Notes: a model not told the origin generated them from the letters alone. A DNA stretch of 64,000 nucleotides from Psychrobacillus soli (GCF_006861775.1 NZ_VDGG01000006.1:1-64000), one strand, 5' to 3'; positions 6,909 through 15,693 are shown, counted from the first letter of the stretch. Made by a program: numbers and translations.

Positions 6909-8659
6909 GAGTTAATTTCTTCAAGGAAAGCCTTACCGTATTTATCTCGTTTATTTGCACCTACACCGTGCACCTCTAATAATTGTTCTTCGGTTTGCGG
7001 ACGTTTTACACACATATCTTGCAATGTTTTATCAGAAAAAATAACAAACGGTGGTACACCGGCTTCGTCCGCAATTTTTTTCCGAAGTGCTCTTAAACCT
7101 TCAAATAATGGATCGTTCTTCGCAATTTGCTTCGTTACTGCGACTCCTTTACGCATTACTTGCCTTTTCCCAAGCAATACATCTTTCCCTTTATCTGACA
7201 CATATATTGTCGGTAAACTTCCGTGTTTCACTAATAGGATTCCTTCTGATATCATAAACTCCATTAATCCCGACACTTCTTTTAATGATTGGTTCTTCAA
7301 TATTCCATAAGTGGATAATTTCGTAAAACCGAAATCGATTACTTTTTTGTTTTGTGAACCGGTTAAAACCTGCGCTGTAATGGTTTTTCCAAACTTCTGT
7401 CCCATTCGAACAACACAGGATAATACCATCTGTACTTCTTTTGTAACGTCTTGAACTTCCCTGGAATCCGTACAGTTTGCACATCGACCACAGTCCTTCG
7501 CATCTGGTTCTCCGAAATAGGTCACGATAAACTGCTGTAAACAATTTTCCGTATGACAATAATCGACCATCCCTTGCAACTTCTCTAACTCCCCTGGAAT
7601 TCGTTCACGATCCAAAGCTTGATCGATTAAAAAGCGTTGAGTTTGCACGTCTTGAGATGCATACAACACAACACATTCACTTGGTAGTCCGTCTCGTCCA
7701 GCTCTTCCTGCTTCCTGATAATAGCTTTCCATATTTTTTGGAAGCTGATAATGAATCACGTATCTGACATTCGATTTATCGATTCCCATTCCAAACGCAT
7801 TTGTTGCAACCATTACTTGCGCTTCATCCGTTAGAAAACGCTCCTGCTCTTTATTGCGAAATGCTTCTGGAAGCCCTGCATGGTACTTCGCCGTGCGTAC
7901 TCCCGCTTTATTTAGCAATTCATATAGCTGATCCACCGTTTTTCTTGTCGCCGCATATATAATTCCTACTTCTTGCGCATTCTTTTTAATAAAATCTTTC
8001 AGAAATTTGTTTTTGTCTTGTCCAAGTACGACAGAAAACCTTAAATTTGTGCGCGCAAATCCCGTGATTACAGTGCTATCTTCTTCAATTTGAAGCAATC
8101 TACATATATCCGCTCGTACTTCTGGAGTTGCCGTAGCTGTTAATGCAAGTACGACTGGTTCTACTTCAAATACGTCCTTAAGTCTATGGATAGCACGGTA
8201 GCTTGGTCTGAAATCATGCCCCCATTGAGAAATACAATGTGCTTCGTCGACTGCGATTAATGGTACTTTGACACGTTTTAATTGATTTAAAAAGCTTTGA
8301 GATTCTAATCGTTCGGGCGCAATATAAAGTAAACGATACTGTCCATTTTGCACTTCTTCCATCGTTTCTCTTACTTCTTGTGCAGTTAATGTACTATTGA
8401 TAAAAGTGGCTGAAATGCCGGCTTGTACTAAAGTATCTACTTGATCTTTCATAAGGGAAATAAGGGGGGAAATAACGACCGTAGTTCCATCTAACATTAA
8501 AGAGGGGATTTGATAACAAAGTGACTTCCCACCCCCAGTTGGCATTACACAAAGACTTGAATGACTGTTTAGCACATAGTTAATGATCGTTTCTTGTCCT
8601 TCTCGAAAGGAATCGTATCCAAAATAATTTTGCAATAATTGGCGTGCATGCTCGAGCAT
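6893..8659 (-). CDS. recQ: ATP-dependent DNA helicase RecQ
   Basis: RecQ unwinds DNA 3' to 5' during repair and replication restart. The 588-residue protein shows FREGQ, MPTGGGKS (Walker A), DEAHCISQWGHDFR (motif II plus aromatic loop), the RQC zinc cysteines (CGRCANC near residue 375), a winged-helix region and a C-terminal HRDC domain (last 75 residues, LEVHGVGANKRDKYG). The domain set equals full-length RecQ rather than the short RecS form. It is monocistronic or leads from 8659 with the small membrane gene upstream. Confidence 0.93.
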   Translation of the reverse strand: MLEHARQLLQNYFGYDSFREGQETIINYVLNSHSSLCVMPTGGGKSLCYQIPSLMLDGTTVVISPLISLMKDQVDTLVQAGISATFINSTLTAQEVRETMEEVQNGQYRLLYIAPERLESQSFLNQLKRVKVPLIAVDEAHCISQWGHDFRPSYRAIHRLKDVFEVEPVVLALTATATPEVRADICRLLQIEEDSTVITGFARTNLRFSVVLGQDKNKFLKDFIKKNAQEVGIIYAATRKTVDQLYELLNKAGVRTAKYHAGLPEAFRNKEQERFLTDEAQVMVATNAFGMGIDKSNVRYVIHYQLPKNMESYYQEAGRAGRDGLPSECVVLYASQDVQTQRFLIDQALDRERIPGELEKLQGMVDYCHTENCLQQFIVTYFGEPDAKDCGRCANCTDSREVQDVTKEVQMVLSCVVRMGQKFGKTITAQVLTGSQNKKVIDFGFTKLSTYGILKNQSLKEVSGLMEFMISEGILLVKHGSLPTIYVSDKGKDVLLGKRQVMRKGVAVTKQIAKNDPLFEGLRALRKKIADEAGVPPFVIFSDKTLQDMCVKRPQTEEQLLEVHGVGANKRDKYGKAFLEEINSYTTV

Positions 8660-8699
8660 TCTCGTACCTCCTATCTATTTAAGAAAAAAGGAAAACAGA

Positions 8700-8927
8700 T
8701 TACTTTCTGCTTCCCTTTTTGTTTGTATGTTGCTGATTTGGTTTCGGATCCACTTTTTGAACATCAGATCCTAGTAATAAGTAGCCAAGTCCTCCAGATA
8801 TAATACAAGCACCTATTGTAATAAGGACCTTATGGAGAATTGGTACATCCGTATGATCCTTCAAAATCCATGTGGCGAGTATCGCTACAACGATCATAAT
8901 CGGAATGACAACTTTCGACTTTTTCAC
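8700..8927 (-). CDS. Small membrane protein of unknown function
   Basis: A long reading frame (to 9245) passes through here, but its upstream half lies inside a repeat element and is not protein-like. The likely gene starts at the GTG at 8927, with AGGAAGG about nine bases before it, giving 75 residues. The product has a short basic N-terminus, two membrane segments (about residues 5-21 and 35-55) and a lysine-rich tail. I do not recognise the family. It may be cotranscribed with recQ, 40 bases downstream. Confidence 0.6.
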   Translation of the reverse strand: MKKSKVVIPIMIVVAILATWILKDHTDVPILHKVLITIGACIISGGLGYLLLGSDVQKVDPKPNQQHTNKKGSRK

Positions 8928-9114
8928 AACGAACTTCCTTCCTCGTACATATGTATAGTATATTGTACCATAAACAGTTTTATAAGGAGCGAGTGAGAGT
9001 ATATATACATCTAGTCTTCTTAATAATACTTTCTTGGTTATTCTTAACAAAAAATACTCTACTAAAAGATATTTTGTACAATATAGGGAAAGTTCGTCTA
9101 TAACAGTATCCGCT

Positions 9115-9247
9115 GTGATTTTCGCTGCAGGGCGGACGCTTTCCACCGGGTGAGCGATAAGCCATTCCCGCCGCTTAGGCGTACGTTGGAATGTCTCATA
9201 AAGCCCACTCATCCGGTTGGAGTCACCGCCTGCAGCGAAAATCAATG
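9115..9247. repeat. Palindromic intergenic element, about 130 bp
   Basis: The ends are near-perfect inverted repeats: TGATTTTCGCTGCAGG at the left and CCTGCAGCGAAAATCA at the right. The interior is GC-rich (GCTTTCCACCGGGTGAGCG, GCCGCTTAGGCG, TTGGAGTCACCGCC) against an AT-rich background. A second copy in reverse orientation is at 1-92, and a shrunken one (GATTTTCGCAGGGTGAGCGAAAACC) at about 27520-27545. Strings of this type recur between genes in Bacillaceae and Planococcaceae genomes; I know of no assigned function. Confidence 0.8.
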
Positions 9248-9450
9248 AAAATTACTTATTTACCCAGTATCGACTCGCTTAAAACAAAATTTCCACAGTT
9301 TTTCGACTGTGTAAAACCAATAAGTGGCTTAGGGCAACAAATCATTCAGTGAAAGCAACCATTTCTTATAATTACAAGTTTACTTGAGGTGAGATGACAA
9401 TGACTGTGATTCATTATTTAAATAATGAGTCGGAAGAAGTTTCCGCTACA
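9240..9450. repeat. Long dispersed repeat, copy A
   Basis: Blocks such as CAGTTTTTCGACTGTGTAAA, GTGGCTTAGGGCAA, GTGAAAGCAACCA and CAAGTTTACTTGAGGTGAGA align in the same order with copies at 19375-19735 and 27495-27890. The 24-codon ORF inside it (starting 9401) is not conserved in the other copies. The rest of 9450-9660 shows no gene. Confidence 0.7.
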
Positions 9451-9660
9451 AGATGGTCGCTTTTTAGCGAGTGAGCGCTGTGATAAATTCGAATAACGGT
9501 TGAATGATACAATATATTCCACGAATGAGACAAACTGGACTAGCAGATGTTAAGAAGTATTATCCCAATACCACATTTAATAGATGAAAGTTACATACTT
9601 TGTGTGATTTGGAGAAATACATTCGCAAGCCATAGATTTTATAATTTCCTAATGAATGAC

Positions 9661-9692
9661 AAAAAACCGCATTTTCCAGGTAGAAAATGCGG
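9661..9692 (-). terminator. Terminator of the ArsR/SRPBCC pair
   Basis: CCGCATTTTC (9667-9676) and GAAAATGCGG (9683-9692) form a perfect stem followed leftward by six U. Confidence 0.85.
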
Positions 9693-9708
9693 CTATTTTG
9701 AAAATATA

Positions 9709-10209
9709 TTATTGACCTGTATAACTAATTTTTCCTGTTTCAAGTAATTCTTTCAGTCCCATGAACATTAAATTCCAACCATGTTCAGATCCATCGTGAT
9801 ATTCTCCGAGTGCTTTCTCAATATCAGATTCTGTCCAATTTTCTTCATGCGCAACGTGAATTTTTTGTGAAAATGTCATTTCGCATCCTTGGGAAAGTTC
9901 TTTTAGCTCTACTGTAATCGTATCTTCTAATTCACTGAATTGAGGCATTTTAAAAGTAAATACCAATTTTTGAGGAGGATCTATTTCAAGATATTCTCCA
10001 ATTGCTCGGTAATCTTGACCACCTCGATGATCGACAATTTCCCATGTCCCGCCTACTTGCGGATTGTTTTGTGCAACCTTGTTAGTCCCCTCCAATGTAA
10101 AAAACCATTTTCTCATCATCTCAGGATTCAGCCATGCATCAAACACTCTTTCTGCTGCTACGTCGAATGTTCTTGTCATTGTTAAAGTCGTTGTGGATAA
10201 ATTGTTCAT
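9709..10209 (-). CDS. SRPBCC (AHSA1-like) domain protein
   Basis: The 166-residue protein is an SRPBCC/START-like fold of the activator-of-Hsp90-ATPase homologue (AHSA1) type. The motif RTFDVAAERVFDAWLNPEMMRKWFF at residues 13-37 and the C-terminal helix GWNLMFMGLKELLETG are typical. Such proteins bind hydrophobic ligands; no enzyme activity can be inferred. AAAGGAG precedes the ATG. It follows an ArsR-type regulator gene by 20 bases; this pairing is common in Firmicutes and suggests that the regulator controls it. Confidence 0.88.
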   Translation of the reverse strand: MNNLSTTTLTMTRTFDVAAERVFDAWLNPEMMRKWFFTLEGTNKVAQNNPQVGGTWEIVDHRGGQDYRAIGEYLEIDPPQKLVFTFKMPQFSELEDTITVELKELSQGCEMTFSQKIHVAHEENWTESDIEKALGEYHDGSEHGWNLMFMGLKELLETGKISYTGQ

Positions 10210-10228
10210 GTGATTGCTCCTTTTTCGT

Positions 10229-10570
10229 TTAATGTTCTTTCCTTTTCGCCTTCATTAGCTCGCTTTCAAGCAGATCAAAGCGTTTACTCCAAAATTTCTC
10301 GTAAAAGTTAAGCCATTCTGTTGCTTGAGATAGTGATTCAGTCTTTAAGCGACATATATGCGTTCTGCCGTTTATTACCCGCTCGACTAAATTTGCCCTT
10401 TCCAAAACTTTTAAATGCTTGGAAATTGCAGCCAAGGACATGTCAAACGGCTCTGCTAGTTCAGAAACCGTCCTTTCTTCCATTGCCATCATACGAACCA
10501 TATCTCTTCTCGTGTCATTTGCTAAAGCATGGAAAATTTCATTTAGACTTTCTTCATTTTGATTAATCAT
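10229..10570 (-). CDS. ArsR-family winged-helix repressor
   Basis: The protein has an ArsR-type HTH: IFHALANDTRRDMVRMM, then TVSELAEPFDMSLAAISKHLKVLERANLVE. It lacks the cysteine metal sites of ArsR/SmtB, so it is of the non-metal subgroup that usually pairs with SRPBCC genes. The frame runs to 10636, but a sigma-A promoter (-10 ending at 10578) lies just before the ATG at 10570. That ATG is therefore the likely start, on an almost leaderless mRNA. A palindrome over the -35 suggests autoregulation. Confidence 0.82.
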   Translation of the reverse strand: MINQNEESLNEIFHALANDTRRDMVRMMAMEERTVSELAEPFDMSLAAISKHLKVLERANLVERVINGRTHICRLKTESLSQATEWLNFYEKFWSKRFDLLESELMKAKRKEH

Positions 10571-10577
10571 GTAGTTT

Positions 10578-10616
10578 AATATAACTGATTTCTGATAAAC
10601 ATTCAACCATGTGGTT
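10578..10616 (-). promoter_or_regulatory. Promoter and operator of the ArsR/SRPBCC operon
   Basis: On the minus strand: -35 TTGAAT (10601-10606), 17-nt spacer, -10 TATATT (10578-10583). The start codon ATG follows after only seven bases, placing it at about +1/+2. The palindrome AACCA-TG-TGGTT (10605-10616) overlaps the -35 and is the likely repressor site. Confidence 0.65.
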
Positions 10617-10728
10617 AAATACAATAACATAATCAATTATGAATTAAATTATCCAATTCATCGCATTTCTTTTTTTAAGTGCTTTCATATGTGATAATAA
10701 AGAAAAACAAACTTCGAGGATGACAATC

Positions 10729-11919
10729 ATGCATAAAGAAATAGATATAAAAATAAAAGATGCCCTAGCGCAAGATTTACAAAAAGGAGTTCCTATTTTA
10801 CTAAAAGAAGGGTTCAACGATATAGCCTCTTTACCTGAAGGAGCAATTTTACAACTGCGCAATCCTGCTGGCAAGTTTGTTGGCAAAGGCTATGTAGGAA
10901 TGCAAAATAAAGGGATGGGCTGGCTTCTGACGAAAAATGAAAATGAACCAATCGATACGCACTTTTTCCAAAAGAAAATTGCAACTGCGATCAAACATCG
11001 TGTGGATTATTTCAATAGTAGCGATACTACCGCTTTCCGTGTATTTAACGGAGAGGGCGATGGAATTGGCGGATTAACGATTGATTATTTTGACGGATTT
11101 TACTTAATCAGCTGGTATAGTGAAGGGATTTACTCGTTCAAAGAAATGATTTTGGCTGGACTCGAAGCTTCTGTCAGTTATAAAGGAATTTATGAGAAAA
11201 AGCGCTTCGATACGAAAGGGCAATACTTAGAAGACGATGATTTTGTAAAAGGCGAACGTGGGGAATTTCCATTAATCGTGAACGAAAGTGGACAAAAATT
11301 TGCAATCTACTTGAACGACGGGGCAATGGTTGGTGTATTTTTGGACCAACGTGACGTTCGTAAAAAAATTCGTGATACTTATTCTAAAGGAAAAACAGTG
11401 CTTAATACATTTTCTTATACGGGTGCTTTTTCTGTTTTCGCTGCTGCAGGTGGCGCAACGAAAACGACAAGTGTGGACTTAGCAAAACGGAGTCTCAGCA
11501 AAACTACTGAGCAGTTTGAAGTGAACGGAATCGATGCTGAGAAACAAGATATTATCGTGATGGACGTATTCGATTATTTTAAATACGCCAAACGAAAAGA
11601 ATTAGCTTTTGATGTAGTGATTCTAGATCCACCAAGCTTTGCACGTTCGAAAAAATACACGTTTAGCTCTTCTAAGGATTACACGAACCTATTGAAAGAT
11701 GCCATCGCTATTACAGAGAAAAACGGAGTGATTGTCGCTTCCACAAACAACGCAACGTTTGGGATAAAAAAATTTAAAACTTTTGTGGAAAAAGCTTTTA
11801 AAGACAGTAATCGTAAATACACCATTGAAGAAGAATTTTCCCTTCCTAATGATTTTAGAACGTCTCCGCTTTTTAAAGAGGGGAATTATTTGAAGGTATT
11901 GTTTGTGAGAGCTAAATAA
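10729..11919 (+). CDS. Class I SAM-dependent rRNA methyltransferase, RlmI/YwbD-like
   Basis: The protein has an N-terminal PUA domain (LPEGAILQLRNPAGKFVGKGYVG), a central RlmI-like region (FRVFNGEGDGIGGLTIDYFDGFY), and a C-terminal Rossmann methyltransferase with NTFSYTGAFSVFAAAGGA (SAM site) and the catalytic-type VILDPPSFARSK. E. coli RlmI makes 5-methylcytidine in 23S rRNA; the exact target here is inferred only. GAGG lies nine bases before the ATG at 10729; the frame also contains an ATG at 10720. It is monocistronic, ended by 11951-12000. Confidence 0.88.
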   Translation: MHKEIDIKIKDALAQDLQKGVPILLKEGFNDIASLPEGAILQLRNPAGKFVGKGYVGMQNKGMGWLLTKNENEPIDTHFFQKKIATAIKHRVDYFNSSDTTAFRVFNGEGDGIGGLTIDYFDGFYLISWYSEGIYSFKEMILAGLEASVSYKGIYEKKRFDTKGQYLEDDDFVKGERGEFPLIVNESGQKFAIYLNDGAMVGVFLDQRDVRKKIRDTYSKGKTVLNTFSYTGAFSVFAAAGGATKTTSVDLAKRSLSKTTEQFEVNGIDAEKQDIIVMDVFDYFKYAKRKELAFDVVILDPPSFARSKKYTFSSSKDYTNLLKDAIAITEKNGVIVASTNNATFGIKKFKTFVEKAFKDSNRKYTIEEEFSLPNDFRTSPLFKEGNYLKVLFVRAK

Positions 11920-11950
11920 CAGAAATAGTCGCTAGTTAAATTTTTATTCT

Positions 11951-12000
11951 AAAAAACCTCCCGATTGTATAGCATTGGCTAAATAATCAGGAGGTTTTTT
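11951..12000 (+). terminator. Terminator after the methyltransferase gene
   Basis: AAAAAACCTCC-CGATT and AATCAG-GAGGTTTTTT form the stem; a T-run follows on the plus strand. Confidence 0.8.
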
Positions 12001-12034
12001 GCTATTCCTCGTTCCTTTGTACTTAAATAAAGTA

Positions 12035-12062
12035 TTGACGTGGTAAACTTAAATTCTATTAT
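12035..12062 (+). promoter_or_regulatory. Possible sigma-A promoter of the sigma-54 activator gene
   Basis: TTGACG (12035-12040) and TATTAT (12057-12062) with a 16-nt spacer lie about 100 bp before the TTG start. Confidence 0.45.
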
Positions 12063-12163
12063 ACTGAAAATATAGAAAAGCATGAGATATACATTTAAAA
12101 ATGGGTCACTTGATTCTAGATTAGAACATAAGGGAATCAGGTTTAAAAGGAGATTATGTACAA

Positions 12164-13525
12164 TTGGAAAAGTATGTTGAATCTGTCGATTATAAAAAAA
12201 TTTGCGATGAATTATATGATGGGATTTATATCGCTGACGAAAAAGGAAAGACTTTATATGTCAACAAATCCTACAGCAGAATAACTGGATTGTCACCAGA
12301 ACTAGTTTTAGGCAAGTATGTAAGTGACCTCATGAAGGAAGGATTATACAAAAATGCAATCACACCTGACATTATTAGAACAAAGAAACCAATTAATGCA
12401 ATGGCAGAAATCCGTACAGGGGTAAAAGTATTACTTTCTGGATCACCTATTTTAGACCATGACGGAAACATAAAAAAAGTCGTTGTTATTAATCGGGATA
12501 TGTCGGATCTATTAGATATGCAAAAGAAACTTGTTGCATCACAAAATGAAATTGAACATCTGAGGAATTTGCAAATAACTAATAAGTTAATAGGAAAAAG
12601 CCATCAAATTCAACCTATAATTCAAATGGTTCACCAAGTAGCCAATTTAGATGTAACTGTTCTTATAACGGGAGAAACAGGGGTAGGCAAAGAAGTTATA
12701 GGAAATGAAATTTATATGAATAGCAATCGACACGGAAAACCTTTTATTAAAGTCAATTGTGCAGCAATCCCTGCTAACCTATTAGAAGCAGAATTGTTTG
12801 GATACGAAGCAGGCTCCTTCACTGGAGCATCTAGTAAAGGGAAAATAGGAATGTTCGAATTGGCGGACAAAGGCACATTGCTTTTAGATGAAATTGGCGA
12901 AATGCCCCTTGAATTACAATCAAAACTTCTTAGGATCATCCAAGAAAAAGAAGTCACACGTGTAGGCGGAACGAAATCAATTAAATTCGATGTTAGGATT
13001 CTTACTGCAACCAATTGTGATTTATATGAACTAGTTAAAAAAGGGAAATTTAGGGAAGATTTGTATTACAGGTTGAATGTATTTCCTATTCATATCCCTC
13101 CTCTACGAGATCGATTTTCAGATATTGAATTATTAACGAAACATTATTTGGACATTTATAACACGAAGTATGGAAAACAAGTATTATTTGATCGTGAAGT
13201 GTATGAGGTGTTCAAAACGTATACATGGCCAGGAAACATAAGAGAGTTGCAAAATGTGGTGGAGCGCTTAGTTATTACGTCAGAAAAACATAAAACAATT
13301 AACGCTGAATTATCCAGAAACATATTAAATATTGAGCCGGAAAGTATAGAAACATCAACTGGTGAGCTAAGTCTTAAAGAAACTGTAGAAAAAGTAGAAA
13401 AGAAGATAATAGAAAAGGCATTAAAAGATTATGGCAGTACAAGAAAAGCAGCTGCAGTTTTAAAAATTAGCCAGTCATCTGTAGTAAAAAAAGCAAAAAA
13501 ATTAGGAATTCAAATAAGTGATTAA
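12164..13525 (+). CDS. Sigma-54-dependent activator: PAS, AAA+, Fis-type HTH
   Basis: This is a bacterial enhancer-binding protein that uses ATP hydrolysis to open promoters bound by sigma-54 (SigL) RNA polymerase. Residues 8-120 form a PAS sensor, 140-370 the AAA+ domain with Walker A (GETGVGKE, near 170), the loop GSFTGA (217-222; the canonical form is GAFTGA, Ser here) and Walker B (LLLDEIGE), and the last 45 residues a Fis-like HTH (TRKAAAVLKISQSSVVKKAKKLGI). The start is a TTG preceded by AAAGGAG at 11 bases. It directly precedes the BKACE operon, which has a -24/-12 promoter, so it should be the local regulator, with the PAS domain sensing a pathway metabolite or redox signal. Confidence 0.93.
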   Translation: MEKYVESVDYKKICDELYDGIYIADEKGKTLYVNKSYSRITGLSPELVLGKYVSDLMKEGLYKNAITPDIIRTKKPINAMAEIRTGVKVLLSGSPILDHDGNIKKVVVINRDMSDLLDMQKKLVASQNEIEHLRNLQITNKLIGKSHQIQPIIQMVHQVANLDVTVLITGETGVGKEVIGNEIYMNSNRHGKPFIKVNCAAIPANLLEAELFGYEAGSFTGASSKGKIGMFELADKGTLLLDEIGEMPLELQSKLLRIIQEKEVTRVGGTKSIKFDVRILTATNCDLYELVKKGKFREDLYYRLNVFPIHIPPLRDRFSDIELLTKHYLDIYNTKYGKQVLFDREVYEVFKTYTWPGNIRELQNVVERLVITSEKHKTINAELSRNILNIEPESIETSTGELSLKETVEKVEKKIIEKALKDYGSTRKAAAVLKISQSSVVKKAKKLGIQISD

Positions 13526-13607
13526 AAAAGGAATCGAAACTGATTCCTTTTTTAATCGCCAACGAACAACAAGAATTGACAGATAACGATGATTTCAATT
13601 AATAATC

Positions 13608-13623
13608 GATGAATTATTTCATC
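13608..13623. promoter_or_regulatory. Predicted enhancer site of the sigma-54 activator
   Basis: GATGAA-TTAT-TTCATC is a perfect inverted repeat 50 bp upstream of the -24 element. A half site GATGAT lies 20 bp further upstream (13588-13593). The same motif occurs three times before the second operon at 19172-19274. Confidence 0.7.
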
Positions 13624-13673
13624 ACCTTATTTTAGACGAGGAAAAAAAGCCTTTCATATTGCGTTTTTTATAG

Positions 13674-13690
13674 TTGGCACACAAATTGCA
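13674..13690 (+). promoter_or_regulatory. Sigma-54 (-24/-12) promoter of the first BKACE operon
   Basis: TTGGCAC-N5-TTGCA matches the -24/-12 consensus TGGCAC-N5-TTGC exactly. The BKACE start codon lies 48 bp downstream. Confidence 0.9.
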
Positions 13691-13737
13691 TTATATAAAG
13701 TGAATAACCAATTATATAGAATGCGAGGGGTAAAGCG

Positions 13738-14568
13738 ATGGAAAAACTAATCATTACTGTGGCACCTACAGGAGCACAAACTACTAGAGAACATACACCA
13801 TATGTGCCGCTATCTCCAAAAGAGATTGCAGATTCAGTCTATGAATCGTGGAAAGAAGGGGCAGCTATTGCCCATATTCATGTTAGAGATTATAAAGGAG
13901 ACAACACACTTGATTTAGACACATATAAAGAAGTAATAGATCGAGTAAAGGATAAATGCGATATTATTCTAAATTTAACAACAGCGGGCGGATTAGGGAA
14001 TAATGAAGAAGCAAGATTGAAAGTTTGCGAGCTAAATCCCGAAATGGCTACATTTGATGCAGGGACTATGAACTTTGGTCAAGACGTTTTTCATAATACT
14101 CCTACTTTTTTAGAAGAATTGGCAGCGATTACAAAAGAACGTCAAATAAAACCGGAAATTGAGATCTTTGATGTTGGAATGATAGATAATGCTTTAAGAA
14201 TTGCGAAAAAAGGGTTATTGGAGAAACCATTTCATTTTCAGTTTGTATTAGGTGTCCATGGTGGCATGGCTGCTACCCCTAAAAATCTAATGTTTTTAGT
14301 AGAAAGCATTCCCAAGGGTTCCACATGGTCAGCAATAGGGGCTAGTAAGGATCAACTAACCATTAATACGATGAGTATACTTTTAGGCGGTCATGTTCGA
14401 GTTGGAATGGAAGACAGTGTGTACTATCAAAAAGGAGAGTTAGCTACTACCAATGCACAATTTGTAAAAAGAATAGTTGAATTGGCTGGCGTTCTAGGAA
14501 GAGAAGTTGCTACACCAGATGAAGCACGGAAAATTTTACAACTATCCAAAAAACTAATCAAGGGGTGA
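13738..14568 (+). CDS. Beta-keto acid cleavage enzyme (BKACE, DUF849), first copy
   Basis: BKACE enzymes condense a beta-keto acid with acetyl-CoA and release acetoacetate plus a new CoA ester; the founding member is Kce (3-keto-5-aminohexanoate cleavage enzyme) of lysine fermentation. The 276-residue protein has the zinc-binding HIHVRD (His46, His48), the TTAGG and FDAGTMN segments, EIFDVGM, and HVRVGMEDS with the conserved Glu. GAGGGG lies seven bases before the ATG. It heads an operon with a PanE-like dehydrogenase and a permease, so the substrate is probably an imported hydroxy acid that is first oxidised to a beta-keto acid. Substrate identity is unknown. Confidence 0.88.
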   Translation: MEKLIITVAPTGAQTTREHTPYVPLSPKEIADSVYESWKEGAAIAHIHVRDYKGDNTLDLDTYKEVIDRVKDKCDIILNLTTAGGLGNNEEARLKVCELNPEMATFDAGTMNFGQDVFHNTPTFLEELAAITKERQIKPEIEIFDVGMIDNALRIAKKGLLEKPFHFQFVLGVHGGMAATPKNLMFLVESIPKGSTWSAIGASKDQLTINTMSILLGGHVRVGMEDSVYYQKGELATTNAQFVKRIVELAGVLGREVATPDEARKILQLSKKLIKG

Positions 14569-14574
14569 CTATTT

Positions 14575-15618
14575 ATGAAAATAGGCGTATTAGGAGTAGG
14601 TTCGCTTGGGACAATTATCGGTGCACTGATCACTAAAGGAGGATATGATGTTGATTTGATTGATATTAATCAACAAAATGTCGATGAACTAAATCAAAAT
14701 GGTGCAAAAATAACAGGATTTTTAGAAGAGACAATTCCTGTAAAAGCTAAACATCCAAACGATTTAACTGGAAAGTATGATGTGATATTCCTTCTTACAA
14801 AGCAAGTTTATACAAAAGATTCATTGGAATCGATTCTACCTTTTTTAAATGACGATAGTGTAGTGTGTACGTTGCAAAACGGAATACCTGAAGAAAACGT
14901 TGCCGCTATCGTTGGAAAGGAAAGAACTATTGGCGGTGTAGTAGGCTTTGGGGCCACTTGGACAGGGCCTGGAGTATCTGAGCTTACAACAGAATTAGAG
15001 GTAGTGAAGAAATATGCTTTTGATATTGGGGAACTTACTGGAGAAACAACCGAAAGATTAAAAACGATCAAAGACATTTTAGAAACGGTTGGTTATTGCG
15101 AAATGGTTACTAATATTAATGGAATGAAATGGTCTAAGCTGTTAATGAATGCCACCTTTAGTGGGATGTCTGCAGCATTAGGGTGCACATTCGGAGAGGT
15201 ATTATATAACCAAGATGCCATGAGAAGCCTGGCAAACATCGCAGATGAAACGATTAAAGTAGCTCGAGCAAATAATGTTCAGCTAGTAGAAATGCAAGGG
15301 AAAGACTTTGAGTTTTTAGAGTTAGAAAAGCAAGAAGATATCGCTGAAAAAATGGCATTTTACGAAGAAGTGTGGGGACCTCACGCAAACCTCAAGGCTA
15401 GTATGTTGCAAGATTTAGAGAAAGGTAGAAAAACAGAAATCGATTTTATTAATGGCCATGTTTCGAAAAAAGGAAGAGAGAAAAACATTCCTACTCCTTA
15501 TAATGATTTGGTTTGTACCCTTGTAAAAAAATCAGAAGAAACAAAAGAGCTGCCTGTTTTTGCAGAAAATATGAAGGAATTTAATCTAGTAAACATGGAG
15601 CAAAAAGCAATCAATTAA
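14575..15618 (+). CDS. Ketopantoate reductase-like dehydrogenase (ApbA/PanE family)
   Basis: The 347-residue protein has the Rossmann motif GVGSLG at residues 7-12, the NGIPEE motif near 100, and the C-terminal helical domain of the PanE/ApbA family (LLMNATFSGMSAALGCTFGEVL). It is longer than typical PanE (about 300) and sits between a BKACE and a permease gene, seven bases after the former. It is therefore more likely a pathway-specific oxidoreductase that makes or reduces the keto acid than the vitamin B5 enzyme. Which reaction direction and substrate apply cannot be seen. Confidence 0.78.
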   Translation: MKIGVLGVGSLGTIIGALITKGGYDVDLIDINQQNVDELNQNGAKITGFLEETIPVKAKHPNDLTGKYDVIFLLTKQVYTKDSLESILPFLNDDSVVCTLQNGIPEENVAAIVGKERTIGGVVGFGATWTGPGVSELTTELEVVKKYAFDIGELTGETTERLKTIKDILETVGYCEMVTNINGMKWSKLLMNATFSGMSAALGCTFGEVLYNQDAMRSLANIADETIKVARANNVQLVEMQGKDFEFLELEKQEDIAEKMAFYEEVWGPHANLKASMLQDLEKGRKTEIDFINGHVSKKGREKNIPTPYNDLVCTLVKKSEETKELPVFAENMKEFNLVNMEQKAIN

Positions 15619-15638
15619 TAGAAACAATATGTAGGAAA

Positions 15639-15658
15639 GAGCGGGAATAATCCCGCTC
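15639..15658 (+). other. Perfect hairpin within the BKACE operon
   Basis: GAGCGGGA-ATAA-TCCCGCTC is a perfect 8-bp stem between the dehydrogenase and permease genes. No T-run follows, so it is more likely a processing or mRNA-stability element than a full terminator. Confidence 0.55.
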
Positions 15659-15693
15659 TCAAGCAAGGCAAATGAAAAAGGACGGTGCAGCCA

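Noticed and set aside
8928-9245. N-terminal extension of the small membrane protein to 181 residues
   Set aside because: The extension reads through the palindromic repeat and has no ribosome binding site; a GTG with AGGAAGG at 8927 is far more likely.
9401-9475. 24-codon ORF after a GAGGTGAGA-like ribosome binding site
   Set aside because: It lies inside the dispersed repeat, and the corresponding frames in the other copies are stopped or lack a start.
9547-9747. 66-residue plus-strand ORF
   Set aside because: It crosses a perfect terminator and enters the antisense of the SRPBCC gene; no ribosome binding site.
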